64,000 nucleotides of DNA, taken from NCBI RefSeq assembly GCF_009734405.1, contig NZ_CP046453.1, positions 1,054,001-1,118,000 of the forward strand. Direction: 5' to 3'. Both the position numbers and the translations under genes were made by a program. Below the pieces are notes generated by a model. It searched no databases and was not told where the DNA came from. It saw only the letters and a program-made list of their open reading frames with translations. Position 1 is the first letter of the stretch. The number at the start of each line of letters is the position of its first letter. This document shows, piece after piece, positions 31,646-40,141 of this stretch. The stretch comes from Corynebacterium comes (GTDB lineage Bacteria > Actinomycetota > Actinomycetes > Mycobacteriales > Mycobacteriaceae).

Positions 31646-32977
31646 ATGACCGAGAACAAGCAGCCCACGTACAACCCCGGCAAGGGAGCCGGCGAACCGG
31701 TTGGCGTCGCCATTCTCGGACTCGGCACCGTCGGTTCTGAGGTGCTGCGTTTGATGGGCGAGCACTCGGACGCCTTCGCGCACCGCATCGGCGGCCCCCT
31801 GGAGCTCAAGGGCGTGGCGGTCTCTGATCTGGAGAAACCGCGCCCAGGCGTGGACCGGGGGCTGCTCACCGATGACGCGATGTCCCTGATCAACCGCGAC
31901 GACGTCGACATCGTCGTCGAGGTCATCGGCGGCATCGACTACCCGCGCCGACTCGTCCTCGCTGCGCTCAACGCCGGTAAATCCGTCGTCACCGCCAACA
32001 AGGCCCTCGTCGCGGCCCACGCCGACGAGCTGGCAGAGGCCGCCGACGCCGCCAACGTCGACCTCTACTTCGAGGCCGCCGTCGCCGCCGCCATCCCGGT
32101 CGTCGGCATGCTCCGTCGTTCCCTCGCCGGCGACCAGATCCAGCGCATCTCGGGCATCGTCAACGGCACCACCAACTTCATCCTCGACGCCATGGAGTCC
32201 ACCGGCGCGACCTACGAGGACGCCCTGGCGGAGGCCACCCGTCTGGGCTACGCAGAAGCGGACCCGACCGCCGACGTCGAGGGCCACGACGCCGCCTCCA
32301 AGGCCGCCATCCTCGCCTCCCTCGGCTTCCACACCCGCGTCAAGTTCGACGACGTCCACTGCGAGGGCATCACCAAGGTCACCGCCGAGGACATCGAGGC
32401 CGCCCGCAACGCCGGCTACGTGCTCAAGCTGCTGGCCATCTGCGAGCGCCTCACCGACGAAGCCGGTGTCGAGTCCGTCGCCGCCCGCGTCCACCCGACC
32501 CTCGTCCCGGTGGACCACCCCCTGGCCTCCGTCAACGAGTCCTACAACGCCATCTTCGTCGAGGCGGAGGCCGCCGGACGCCTCATGTTCTACGGCAACG
32601 GTGCCGGCGGCGCCCCGACCGCCTCCGCCGTGCTCGGTGACATCGTCGGCGCGGCCCGCAACAAGGTCCACGGTGGCCGTGCCCCGGGTGAGAACACCTA
32701 CGCCAACCTGCCGATCGCGGACTTCGGCGACGTGACCACCCGCTACCACATCGACATGGAGGTCGAGGACCGTACCGGCGTGCTCGCCGAACTGTCCGCC
32801 ATCTTCGCGGCCCACAACATCTCCCTCAAGACCGTGCGACAGGAGGAGTCCGGCGAGGACGCCCGCCTCATCGTGGTCACCCACTCGGCACGCGAAGCCG
32901 ACCTCGCCGCGACCGTGGAGGACCTGAAGAAGACTTCCGCCGTCAAGGCCGTCGACAGCGTCATCCGCCTGATCTAG
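31646..32977 (+). CDS. hom: Homoserine dehydrogenase
   Basis: A 443-residue enzyme reducing aspartate semialdehyde to homoserine, the branch point to threonine and methionine. The N-terminal Rossmann fold has GLGTVGSEVL; the catalytic region has NGTTNFIL and GYAEADPTADVEGHDAASK (substrate-binding Glu/Asp and catalytic Lys). A C-terminal ACT domain (VEDRTGVLAELSAIFAAHNIS) allows feedback control by threonine, as in C. glutamicum. AGGAG lies six bases before the ATG. thrB follows 21 bases after the stop, the usual corynebacterial hom-thrB operon. Confidence 0.97.
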   Translation: MTENKQPTYNPGKGAGEPVGVAILGLGTVGSEVLRLMGEHSDAFAHRIGGPLELKGVAVSDLEKPRPGVDRGLLTDDAMSLINRDDVDIVVEVIGGIDYPRRLVLAALNAGKSVVTANKALVAAHADELAEAADAANVDLYFEAAVAAAIPVVGMLRRSLAGDQIQRISGIVNGTTNFILDAMESTGATYEDALAEATRLGYAEADPTADVEGHDAASKAAILASLGFHTRVKFDDVHCEGITKVTAEDIEAARNAGYVLKLLAICERLTDEAGVESVAARVHPTLVPVDHPLASVNESYNAIFVEAEAAGRLMFYGNGAGGAPTASAVLGDIVGAARNKVHGGRAPGENTYANLPIADFGDVTTRYHIDMEVEDRTGVLAELSAIFAAHNISLKTVRQEESGEDARLIVVTHSAREADLAATVEDLKKTSAVKAVDSVIRLI

Positions 32978-32998
32978 CACAAAGGACACGAGTCACTC

Positions 32999-33925
32999 AT
33001 GAGCATCGAGCTCGAGGTGGGCACCAAGGCCACCGTCACCGTCCCCGGTTCCTCCGCCAACCTGGGGCCAGGTTTTGACACCCTCGGACTGGCACTGGGC
33101 CTCTACGACACCGTGGAGGTCGAGGTCACCGAAGCAGGCCTCGAGGTCGAGGTCTACGGGGAGGGCGAGGACGACCTGCCGCGCGACGGTTCCCACCTGG
33201 TGGTCAAGGCCATCCGCTCCGGCCTGCATGCGGCTGGCGCGGAGGCCCCCGGACTGCGCGTCGTCTGTACCAACGCCATCCCGCAGTCCCGCGGCCTGGG
33301 CTCCTCCGCCGCAGCCGCGGTGGCAGGGGTCGTCGCCGCCAACGCCCTGGCGGGTAACCCGTTGACGTCCGAGCAGATCGTCCAGCTGTCCTCCGCCTTC
33401 GAGGGGCATCCGGACAACGCGGCAGCTTCCGTCCTCGGATCTGCGGTCGTCTCCTGGACCACGACCCCGGTCGACGGATCCCAGCCCGGATACAAGGCGG
33501 TCTCCATCAACGTCGACCCCCGGATCCGCGCGACCGCCCTGGTGCCGGACTTCCACGCCTCCACCCAGGCCGTCCGCCGGGTCCTGCCCAGCCACGTCAC
33601 CCACACGGACGCGCGGTTCAACGTCTCCCGCGTCGCGGTGATGACCGTGGCACTGCAGAACCACCCGGAGCTGCTGTGGGAGGGCACCCGCGACCGACTC
33701 CACCAGCCTTACCGCGCCGACGTTCTGCCCGTCACCGCCGAATGGGTCAACCGCCTGCGCAACCGCGGTTACGCCGCCTACCTCTCCGGCGCCGGCCCGA
33801 CCGTCATGGTGCTGTCCGTCGATCCGGTGGAGGAGAAGATCCTCGACCAGGCCCGGGAAGCCGGGCTCAAGGTCCACGAGCTTGAGGTCGCCGGACCGGT
33901 CCGGGTGGAGATGTCCCGCGCCTGA
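32999..33925 (+). CDS. thrB: Homoserine kinase
   Basis: A 308-residue GHMP kinase phosphorylating homoserine on the way to threonine. The ATP loop is [17 protein letters not shown] (about residue 97), with [15 protein letters not shown] at the N-terminus and the C-terminal [14 protein letters not shown] motif. It is the second gene of the hom-thrB operon. Length fits the corynebacterial enzyme (309 residues). Confidence 0.97.
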   Translation: MSIELEVGTKATVTVPGSSANLGPGFDTLGLALGLYDTVEVEVTEAGLEVEVYGEGEDDLPRDGSHLVVKAIRSGLHAAGAEAPGLRVVCTNAIPQSRGLGSSAAAAVAGVVAANALAGNPLTSEQIVQLSSAFEGHPDNAAASVLGSAVVSWTTTPVDGSQPGYKAVSINVDPRIRATALVPDFHASTQAVRRVLPSHVTHTDARFNVSRVAVMTVALQNHPELLWEGTRDRLHQPYRADVLPVTAEWVNRLRNRGYAAYLSGAGPTVMVLSVDPVEEKILDQAREAGLKVHELEVAGPVRVEMSRA

Positions 33926-33937
33926 GAACCGATCCCT

Positions 33938-35164
33938 CTAGAAACCGGGAACCTTCCGGGATTCCGGCAGAGGGGTCGACAGTCTGTCGAGGCTGAAAGG
34001 CCTCACCCAGTCGTCCGGCGCCCCCGCCACGTCATTGACCACGGCCTCAGCCGCGGACATCGCCCACGCGAGCCCCCACGCTCGGAATCCGGTGATCACG
34101 TGAATGGACGGGTGCTCCGGGAACGCGCCGATGTAGGGCATCCGGTCGTACGGCATGTAGTCGCCGGCCAGCCAGCGGTAGAGCACCTTGTCGACGTCGA
34201 ATTTCTGGCGCACGTCCTCGATGAGCGCCCGGTGGCGTGTGTCGGCGTCGAAGGTGGCGTCGTCGTATTCATGGCTCTCACCGCCGAAGATGAGGACGGG
34301 TTTCCCCTCCGACGTCGCTGAGCGCATCGTGCGCATCGGATCGTCGGTGGTGACGTACATGCTCTCCGGATAGGAGGAACCCTCTGTCAGCTGCACCGCG
34401 AGCGCGTAAGACATCTTCAGCCACATGAACCCGTCGAAGACGTCTCTCCGCCAGAACGGTTCGCCGCTCGCCTGGAGCACATGCCTCGCCCTGATGTCAC
34501 CTGCTTCAGTGGTGACGACGTTCGGCTCGCCGGGCGTGATGCTGGTCGCTCTGGTCCGTTCGTAGATGACGCCGCCGTGGTCGACGACGTGTTGCGCGAG
34601 GGGAAGCAGGAACTTTCTCGGGTGGAACTGCGCCTGCCCGGAGAACTTCACCGCCCCGGCGATGTCGAAAGGCAGATCGGTCTCCGTCTCGAAGCTGGCG
34701 GGAAGGCCGAGGGATACCGCGGACTCGACCTCCGCCCTCATCTCGTCGAGCCTGTCCCGGCTGCGGCTGTACACGTAGGCGTCACGGCGGGAGAATTCGC
34801 AGTCGACGCCGAGCTCGGCGCTGATGGATTCGACCCGGTCGATGCCCCTCTGGTTCGCGTCGGCGAACGCCTGGGCGGTGGCCTTTCCCTGGTGCCTGAT
34901 GAGGTGGTCGTAGATGAGATAGTGCTGTGAGGCCAGCTTCGCGGTGGTCCCGCCCGTCGTCCACTCGGCGAGTCTGGCCTTGTCGAGGAGCACCGTCTTC
35001 AGGCCGCGCTGCTGCGCGTGGTGGGCGGCGGCGATGCCGGTGATGCCGCCGCCGACTATGGCCAGGTCATAGACGGTGGCATCGTCCTCGAGTGCCGGGT
35101 AGTCGGTGCGGGGTGTACTTGCCACCCACAGCGATTCATCCTTGCCTTCGATCTTGTCCGACAT
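33938..35164 (-). CDS. FAD-dependent oxidoreductase (DAO family) without Rieske domain
   Basis: A 408-residue flavoprotein. The dinucleotide-binding motif is YDLAIVGGGITGIAAAHHA (about residue 32), followed by TTGGTTAKLASQHYLIYDHL, a segment typical of the YhfW-type oxidoreductases that carry a C-terminal Rieske [2Fe-2S] domain. Here the protein stops after MSAAEAVVNDV and PFSLDRL, with no CxH/CxxH Rieske motif. ATG 35164 has GAGGAG six bases upstream. It lies between thrB (12-base gap, convergent) and the arnR-like gene on the same strand, 74 bases from its stop. Substrate is unknown. Confidence 0.85.
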   Translation of the reverse strand: MSDKIEGKDESLWVASTPRTDYPALEDDATVYDLAIVGGGITGIAAAHHAQQRGLKTVLLDKARLAEWTTGGTTAKLASQHYLIYDHLIRHQGKATAQAFADANQRGIDRVESISAELGVDCEFSRRDAYVYSRSRDRLDEMRAEVESAVSLGLPASFETETDLPFDIAGAVKFSGQAQFHPRKFLLPLAQHVVDHGGVIYERTRATSITPGEPNVVTTEAGDIRARHVLQASGEPFWRRDVFDGFMWLKMSYALAVQLTEGSSYPESMYVTTDDPMRTMRSATSEGKPVLIFGGESHEYDDATFDADTRHRALIEDVRQKFDVDKVLYRWLAGDYMPYDRMPYIGAFPEHPSIHVITGFRAWGLAWAMSAAEAVVNDVAGAPDDWVRPFSLDRLSTPLPESRKVPGF

Positions 35165-35238
35165 CGATTCTCCTCGGCTGGGGGAATGAACAGATGAGAT
35201 GAGATCGAGCCTAGCAAGTGTGACCATCCGGGGGACGG

Positions 35239-35967
35239 CTACAGGGTGTCCTCTTCCTCCCGGTTCTTGTCCACCCGCACCACGCAGGCGCCGCCGTCGG
35301 CGTAGGGGAGCAACGTCAGGGACACAGCTCCCGGCCGACCATCCGGACGGGAGCCGGTGGCCTCCCGGAGGAATCCCTCGTGGATGGCGCAGATGAAGGG
35401 ACTGGGGCGCTGGTCGCCGGTGACGAAGGGGCAGGAGTGGAGGGAGAGCTGACCGGCCTCGTTCTTCGGGGCGGAGACGACGGGATCGAAGCCCATGTCC
35501 CGGAGTTTGACGTAGAGAAGGTCCAGGACATCGGGGAGTTCCTCCGGCGTCTCGCCCGATTCCTCCATCTTGTGTGCCCAGATGCGGCCGATCTCCCTGG
35601 CCTTGCTCAGGGTCTCCGGCGTGAGGTTCCCGGTTTCGGCAACGACGCTGGCCAGAACCTCGACGAGAGTCACGTACTCCCGGGCGACGGCCCGGTTGTC
35701 GGGCACCCGGACCCGGAAGATGTGGGAGGGACGACCCCGGCCTTCAGCCGGGGTGGAGGTGACTCGGACGGCGCCGCGATCGACCAGCTCATCAAGGTGG
35801 CCGCGGACGGTGTTGACGTGCATGCCGAGCTTCCCTGCAAGTTCGGCGGAGCGGGCCCCCCGCGGGAAGGTCTGAAGCATGCCCAGGACCTCTCGCTGCT
35901 TGAGGCTCAAGGGGAGGGCCTCGGGGAACAGTTCGACGGTCGGGCGCGGTGCAGGTGCGTCCGTCAT
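35239..35967 (-). CDS. arnR: ArnR-like winged-helix repressor with three C-terminal cysteines
   Basis: A 242-residue regulator. Residues about 18-88 form a winged helix-turn-helix (SLKQREVLGMLQTF, then LAGKLGMHVNTVRGHLDEL and a GRGRPSHIF wing). The C-terminal half carries Cys179 (LHSCPF), Cys193 (SPFICAIHEGF) and Cys228 (GGACVV), candidate ligands for an iron-sulfur cluster. In C. glutamicum ArnR is encoded just past narI and represses narKGHJI in air, losing repression when its cluster meets NO. Here the gene sits at the end of the same run, past modABC, its ATG overlapping the modBC stop (ATGA). The assignment rests on this context plus domain layout. Confidence 0.75.
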   Translation of the reverse strand: MTDAPAPRPTVELFPEALPLSLKQREVLGMLQTFPRGARSAELAGKLGMHVNTVRGHLDELVDRGAVRVTSTPAEGRGRPSHIFRVRVPDNRAVAREYVTLVEVLASVVAETGNLTPETLSKAREIGRIWAHKMEESGETPEELPDVLDLLYVKLRDMGFDPVVSAPKNEAGQLSLHSCPFVTGDQRPSPFICAIHEGFLREATGSRPDGRPGAVSLTLLPYADGGACVVRVDKNREEEDTL

Positions 35968-37889
35968 GATGGTTCTCCTCTTTCTTTCTTTCTCCGGCGC
36001 GCCGGGTGGACACGGATTGCCAGGGCTTTGGTCACGCAGTCGACGGTCACGCCTGGTTCCAGCCTGAGTTCGAGCACTGATCTGCGGGTGACCGGGACGC
36101 TGAGTCGGGTGGCGCCAATCGCCACTGTGACTATTGTCCCAGACCGGGTCGTTGAAGCTGTCACGGATTCGACAACCCCCCGCCATACGTTACGTGCTGA
36201 TTCCTTCGGTTCCTGCGCCCCGGCCGGCAGGCGGAGGGTGGTGGCCTCGGGTGGGAATATCGCGACCGCGGAGTCCCCCGGTCGGATGGTGCCCTCCATG
36301 GACGCAGAAAAGATGCCTGTCAGAGCCAGATCTTGCCCCTGGATAGTGACCGTGTCAACTTCCTCTGCCATGACCGTACCGACGATGCGGGACAGTCCGG
36401 CGAGTTCGGCGACGAAGTCGTCCGGGGGAAGGTCCAGCAGGGACGAGGTCGGACCCGCGGCGCTGACCGCACCCCGGTGGAGGACCACCAGATGCTCGGA
36501 CAGAGTGGCCACGTCGACGGCGTCGTGGGTGACCAGGAGGGTCGTGCGATCCTGCGCGGCGGCACGCAGCAGACCACGCCAGCGGGCGGCCGAGGCGACG
36601 TCGACCCCGGCGAGCGGTTCGTCGAGAATGAGGACCGCCGGCCTCGTCCCGAGCGCGCGTAACAGCGCAACCTGCGCCGCCTGGCCGCCGGAGAGGGCGG
36701 GGACGGGGACATCCGCGAGGGCGGAGAGACCGGCGGCGTCGAGAAGCTCCGCGGTGAGCGACCTGTCGCGGGTGGCGGTGGTGATGGCCCCGGCGACGGT
36801 GGTGGTGCGGGGCAGTCCGGGGCGCTGGGTGAGCAGGACCACGCCGCGCTCAGCCGCCGGTACGAAGCGCGGCCCGTCGACGACGCGCTCGCCGATGGCG
36901 ACGTCCGCACCTGTCAGACGCCCGGCGATGAGCCCCATGAGCGTCGACTTGCCGGAACCGTTGGGGCCGACGACGGCGGTGATGCGCTCGGCGGGGAAGA
37001 CGGTGCCGTCGGCCGTCACCCTCACCCCGCCGGATGCCGGCGAGGTCAGCGCGCGCAGCTTCTCCGTGTGCAGCTCGCCGATCGCACGGGAACGGGGTTC
37101 GGGCGTACGGCGTAGCGCGGAGGGCAGCGCCGCCAGCGCGAGCACCACGATGGCGAAGAAGATGAGGATCACCCCGAGGGCGTTGGCGCCGCCCGGATCG
37201 GTTTCACGTTCCAGGTAGATGCCCAGCGGCATGGTGCGGGTGACTCCGGGCAGGGAGCCCGCGAAGGTCAGGGTCGTGCCGAATTCGCCGAGGGAGCGGG
37301 CGAAGGCCAGGCCGGCACCGGTGGCCACGGCCGGTCCGATCGCCGGGAGGGTGATCTTCCGCAGGATCTCCCGGGGGCGCATGCCCAGGCCGGCGGCGCT
37401 GGCGGGGATCTCCGGATCGAGCTGGCGCAGCGCAGCGTCGACGGTGACCACCACGAAAGGCAGGGCGATGAAGATGTGGGCGAGCACGACGCCGGGGAAG
37501 GCGAAGGCGAACTGGAGCCCGAGGGCGTCGAGAAGCGGGGCGGTGACGCCACGCCTACCCAGGGCCGCTGTCAACGCCAGACCCGCGACCACCGGCGGCA
37601 TCGCCAGCGGAAGCATCACCAGCAGTCGGACAAGGCGTCCGCCGCGTGGCCGGCCCTGGATGGCCACCGCCAGCGGAACACCGAACAGGGTGGTCAACGC
37701 GGTGGCCCATGCGGCCGAGGAGAAGGTGACCCGCAGGAGCTCGGCGGTGGCGGGGCTGGTGAACACGTCGCCGAAGCGCTCCCAGGGAACCCGGATTCCC
37801 AGGGCGAGGAGGGGCCCGAGGATGATCACGAGGGCGATGCCGCCGAGCAGCGTCACCACCAGGGGAGTGCGGGAGGGTGCGGTTCTCAC
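35964..37889 (-). CDS. modBC: Molybdate ABC transporter, fused permease-ATPase (ModBC)
   Basis: A 641-residue fusion. Residues about 1-265 are the ModB permease with six membrane helices and the EAA-type loop SAAGLGMRPREILRKITLP. Residues about 280-495 are the ModC ATPase: Walker A GPNGSGKST, signature LSGGQAAQV, Walker B ILDEPLAGVD and the switch His in LLVTHD. The C-terminal part, about 520-620, is a TOBE-type molybdate-binding domain with TIQGQDLALTG and SVPVTRRSVLEL. Fused ModBC occurs in some actinobacteria. modA lies two bases upstream and the regulator gene overlaps the stop. It supplies molybdate for the nitrate reductase in the same run. Confidence 0.92.
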   Translation of the reverse strand: MRTAPSRTPLVVTLLGGIALVIILGPLLALGIRVPWERFGDVFTSPATAELLRVTFSSAAWATALTTLFGVPLAVAIQGRPRGGRLVRLLVMLPLAMPPVVAGLALTAALGRRGVTAPLLDALGLQFAFAFPGVVLAHIFIALPFVVVTVDAALRQLDPEIPASAAGLGMRPREILRKITLPAIGPAVATGAGLAFARSLGEFGTTLTFAGSLPGVTRTMPLGIYLERETDPGGANALGVILIFFAIVVLALAALPSALRRTPEPRSRAIGELHTEKLRALTSPASGGVRVTADGTVFPAERITAVVGPNGSGKSTLMGLIAGRLTGADVAIGERVVDGPRFVPAAERGVVLLTQRPGLPRTTTVAGAITTATRDRSLTAELLDAAGLSALADVPVPALSGGQAAQVALLRALGTRPAVLILDEPLAGVDVASAARWRGLLRAAAQDRTTLLVTHDAVDVATLSEHLVVLHRGAVSAAGPTSSLLDLPPDDFVAELAGLSRIVGTVMAEEVDTVTIQGQDLALTGIFSASMEGTIRPGDSAVAIFPPEATTLRLPAGAQEPKESARNVWRGVVESVTASTTRSGTIVTVAIGATRLSVPVTRRSVLELRLEPGVTVDCVTKALAIRVHPARRRKKERGEPS

Positions 37890-37891
37890 GG

Positions 37892-38629
37892 TCAGCTCGC
37901 CGGGGTCCAGCCGAAACGGGTCCAGCTCCCCGCCATCTCCTCCGACGCCAGGGCGTCGACGAATTCAGCTGCGGCCTGCTTGTCGACGGCCGAGGTGCTC
38001 ACCGCCGCCATGACCTCAGTGATGTGCTGATCGCTGTCCGGGATCTCGATGACCTCCACGGCCTCGCCGGCCGAGAGGGCATCCGTGCGGTAGACCCAGC
38101 CTGCGTCGGCCTCCCCGGAGACGACCTTGCCCAGGACGTCGGCGACCTGATGTTCGAGGGATGAGGGTTCGACCCGGAGGCCGGTATCCTCGATGATCTC
38201 CTGCGACGCCGCGCCGCAGGGGACCCGGGGATCGCACAGGATGAAGGTGCGGCCCGCCAGGTCATCCACCGAGGTGATCTCGCCCGGGTTGCCCGCGGGG
38301 ACGACCATGACGAGTGAATTGACCGCCACGGCCCGGGGATCCTCGACCAGGCCCTCTGCCACCGCCCGGTCCATGTTCGCGCGGTCCGCGGTGATGAGGA
38401 CGTCCCCGGGGGAGCCGTCCGCCAGTTGCTGCACCAGGGTGGATGATCCGGCGTCGATGAAGACGAACCCGCCGTCGCCCAGTTCCCCGAAATCCTCGCG
38501 GAGCAGGCGGGTGGAGGAGGCGCCGAGGACGGTGAGGGAGTCCGCGCCGGGCCCCGCGGTGCATCCGGCGAACAACATGCCTGCTCCCGCGAGGGCGGCG
38601 ATACGGGGCAGACGCAACGGGGCGGACAC
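37892..38629 (-). CDS. modA: Molybdate-binding lipoprotein ModA
   Basis: A 245-residue substrate-binding lipoprotein. The lipobox FAGC places the lipidated Cys at residue 23. The mature protein shows ModA features: LTVLGASSTRLL (the Ser residues contact the oxyanion), FIDAGSSTLVQQL, PGDVLITADRANM, VMVVPAGNP and DAGWVYRTDAL near the C-terminus. GTG start 38629 has GAAAGG upstream. It lies 26 bases after narI and two before modBC, so it is probably transcribed with both. Tungstate or molybdate specificity cannot be told apart here. Confidence 0.93.
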   Translation of the reverse strand: MSAPLRLPRIAALAGAGMLFAGCTAGPGADSLTVLGASSTRLLREDFGELGDGGFVFIDAGSSTLVQQLADGSPGDVLITADRANMDRAVAEGLVEDPRAVAVNSLVMVVPAGNPGEITSVDDLAGRTFILCDPRVPCGAASQEIIEDTGLRVEPSSLEHQVADVLGKVVSGEADAGWVYRTDALSAGEAVEVIEIPDSDQHITEVMAAVSTSAVDKQAAAEFVDALASEEMAGSWTRFGWTPAS

Positions 38630-38655
38630 CTTTCAGGAAGTGGGGCGGGAAGGGA

Positions 38656-39441
38656 TCAGGCTCCGCGGGACGGGGTCTGGTTACGCTCGTCGAGCTGCTC
38701 GGTGTGGGAACGGATCGGCTCCCACGCGACGTGCTCCTTGACGGGCCCTGTGCGGGTGTCCCGGGAACGGTAGACCACGTACGGGCGGGTGGTGTAGCCG
38801 AGGGGTGCGGAGAAGGCGTGCACCAGGCGGGTGAAAGGCCAGACCGCGATCAGGGTGAAGCCCGCGAGGACGTGCACCTTGAACTCCCACGGTACATCCG
38901 TCATCAGCTCAGGCCGGGCCTGGAAGATGAACAGCTGGCGCAGCCAGGGGGAGATGGTCGCGCGGTAGTCGTAGCCGTGCGGCCCACCCAGCAGCTGCAG
39001 GGACACCGTGGCGAAGAAACCCGAGGCCAGCGCCCCGCCGAGCAGCACGTACATGACCTTATCCGACTTCGAGGTGGCCAGGAACACCGAACGGTTGACC
39101 ACCCGCCGGTAGATCAGACCGATGAGGCCGAGCACCGCGGCGACACCCGCGACGGTGCCGGGGTAGGTGGCTACCACGTGATAGATCTCGTCGCTGACGC
39201 CCACTGCCTGCGTCCAGGACTTCGGGATGGCCAGCCCCATGACGTGGCCGATGAACACGAAGAGGATTCCCCAGTGGAACAGGGGGGAAGACAGACGGAG
39301 GAGTTTTGACTCGTAGATCTGGGAGGAGTGGGTCGTCCAGCCGAACTGGTCGGTCCGCCAACGCCAGATGATGCCGATGACGAATGCGGCGATCGCCAGC
39401 CACGGGAACGCCACCCAGAGGAATACGTTGAAGTTGTCCAT
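38656..39441 (-). CDS. narI: Respiratory nitrate reductase gamma subunit (cytochrome b)
   Basis: A 261-residue membrane subunit with five helices that carries two hemes b and passes electrons from menaquinol to NarH. Heme-ligand histidines are in LFHWGILFVFIGHVMGL and in the C-terminal VHVLAGFTLIAVWPFTRLVHAFS. The tail after helix 5 is cytoplasmic and basic, longer than in E. coli NarI (225 residues). It follows narJ after an eight-base gap. Confidence 0.97.
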   Translation of the reverse strand: MDNFNVFLWVAFPWLAIAAFVIGIIWRWRTDQFGWTTHSSQIYESKLLRLSSPLFHWGILFVFIGHVMGLAIPKSWTQAVGVSDEIYHVVATYPGTVAGVAAVLGLIGLIYRRVVNRSVFLATSKSDKVMYVLLGGALASGFFATVSLQLLGGPHGYDYRATISPWLRQLFIFQARPELMTDVPWEFKVHVLAGFTLIAVWPFTRLVHAFSAPLGYTTRPYVVYRSRDTRTGPVKEHVAWEPIRSHTEQLDERNQTPSRGA

Positions 39442-39449
39442 GGTGTGTC

Positions 39450-40139
39450 CTAAGTGATGTCCGGTTGAGCAGTGGGGAAGGGCAGCGGGGTGCCGATACC
39501 GACGAGCTCCGCCGGCGGCCCCGAACGAATGAGATCGAGGTAGTTGTGGGTGGTCTCGGCGTCAATCTGCGGCAGCGACATGGCCACGGCGACGACGAGG
39601 TGCCTGAACGGGGACCCGATCACGGTCAGCGCCGAGCGCAGCACCTCCAGACCGTCACGGTGTGCCGCGAGCAGCTCGACGGTCTGCACATGCTGATCAC
39701 CCTCAGACAGGGCCACCGCCTCGAGGACGACGCACAGGTGGTCGGGCAGTTCATCGCGGCGCTCCTCGAAGCCCAGCTGTGCGAGCGCCTGACGGAAGGC
39801 CAGGATGGCGGTGCCGCGCTGCCGGGTGTCGCCCACCGAGTAGTAGGAGAGGAACAGGGAGCAGCGGCGGCGCTGGTCGAAGGTGTCCACGTAGTGTTCC
39901 TCCATCCCCCGCAGGCCCAGGCCGCGGGCTGCGTCGGTGAACGCCGCGAACTCCGCCGCGATGGCCGGCGGCAGCTGGTCAATGTGCTTGTCGACGGCCG
40001 CGAGCTTCTCGCCGAGGTCCCCGCCCGGGTAGTCCAGCAGCAGGGAGGCGGCCATGGCGGTGACGCGCCGCTGTTCGTCTGTCACCTTCACCGGCCGGGT
40101 GACGTCCTCAGGAATGGGCCCGACATGGGTGCGTGCCAT
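39450..40139 (-). CDS. narJ: Nitrate reductase assembly chaperone
   Basis: A 229-residue TorD/NarJ-type chaperone needed for cofactor insertion into NarG; it is not part of the finished enzyme. Recognisable parts are LLLDYPGGDLGEKL near the N-terminus, YVDTFDQRRRCSLFLSYYSVGDTRQRG and the DELPDHLCVVLE helix. It starts two bases after the narH stop. Confidence 0.95.
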   Translation of the reverse strand: MARTHVGPIPEDVTRPVKVTDEQRRVTAMAASLLLDYPGGDLGEKLAAVDKHIDQLPPAIAAEFAAFTDAARGLGLRGMEEHYVDTFDQRRRCSLFLSYYSVGDTRQRGTAILAFRQALAQLGFEERRDELPDHLCVVLEAVALSEGDQHVQTVELLAAHRDGLEVLRSALTVIGSPFRHLVVAVAMSLPQIDAETTHNYLDLIRSGPPAELVGIGTPLPFPTAQPDIT

Positions 40140-40141
40140 GT

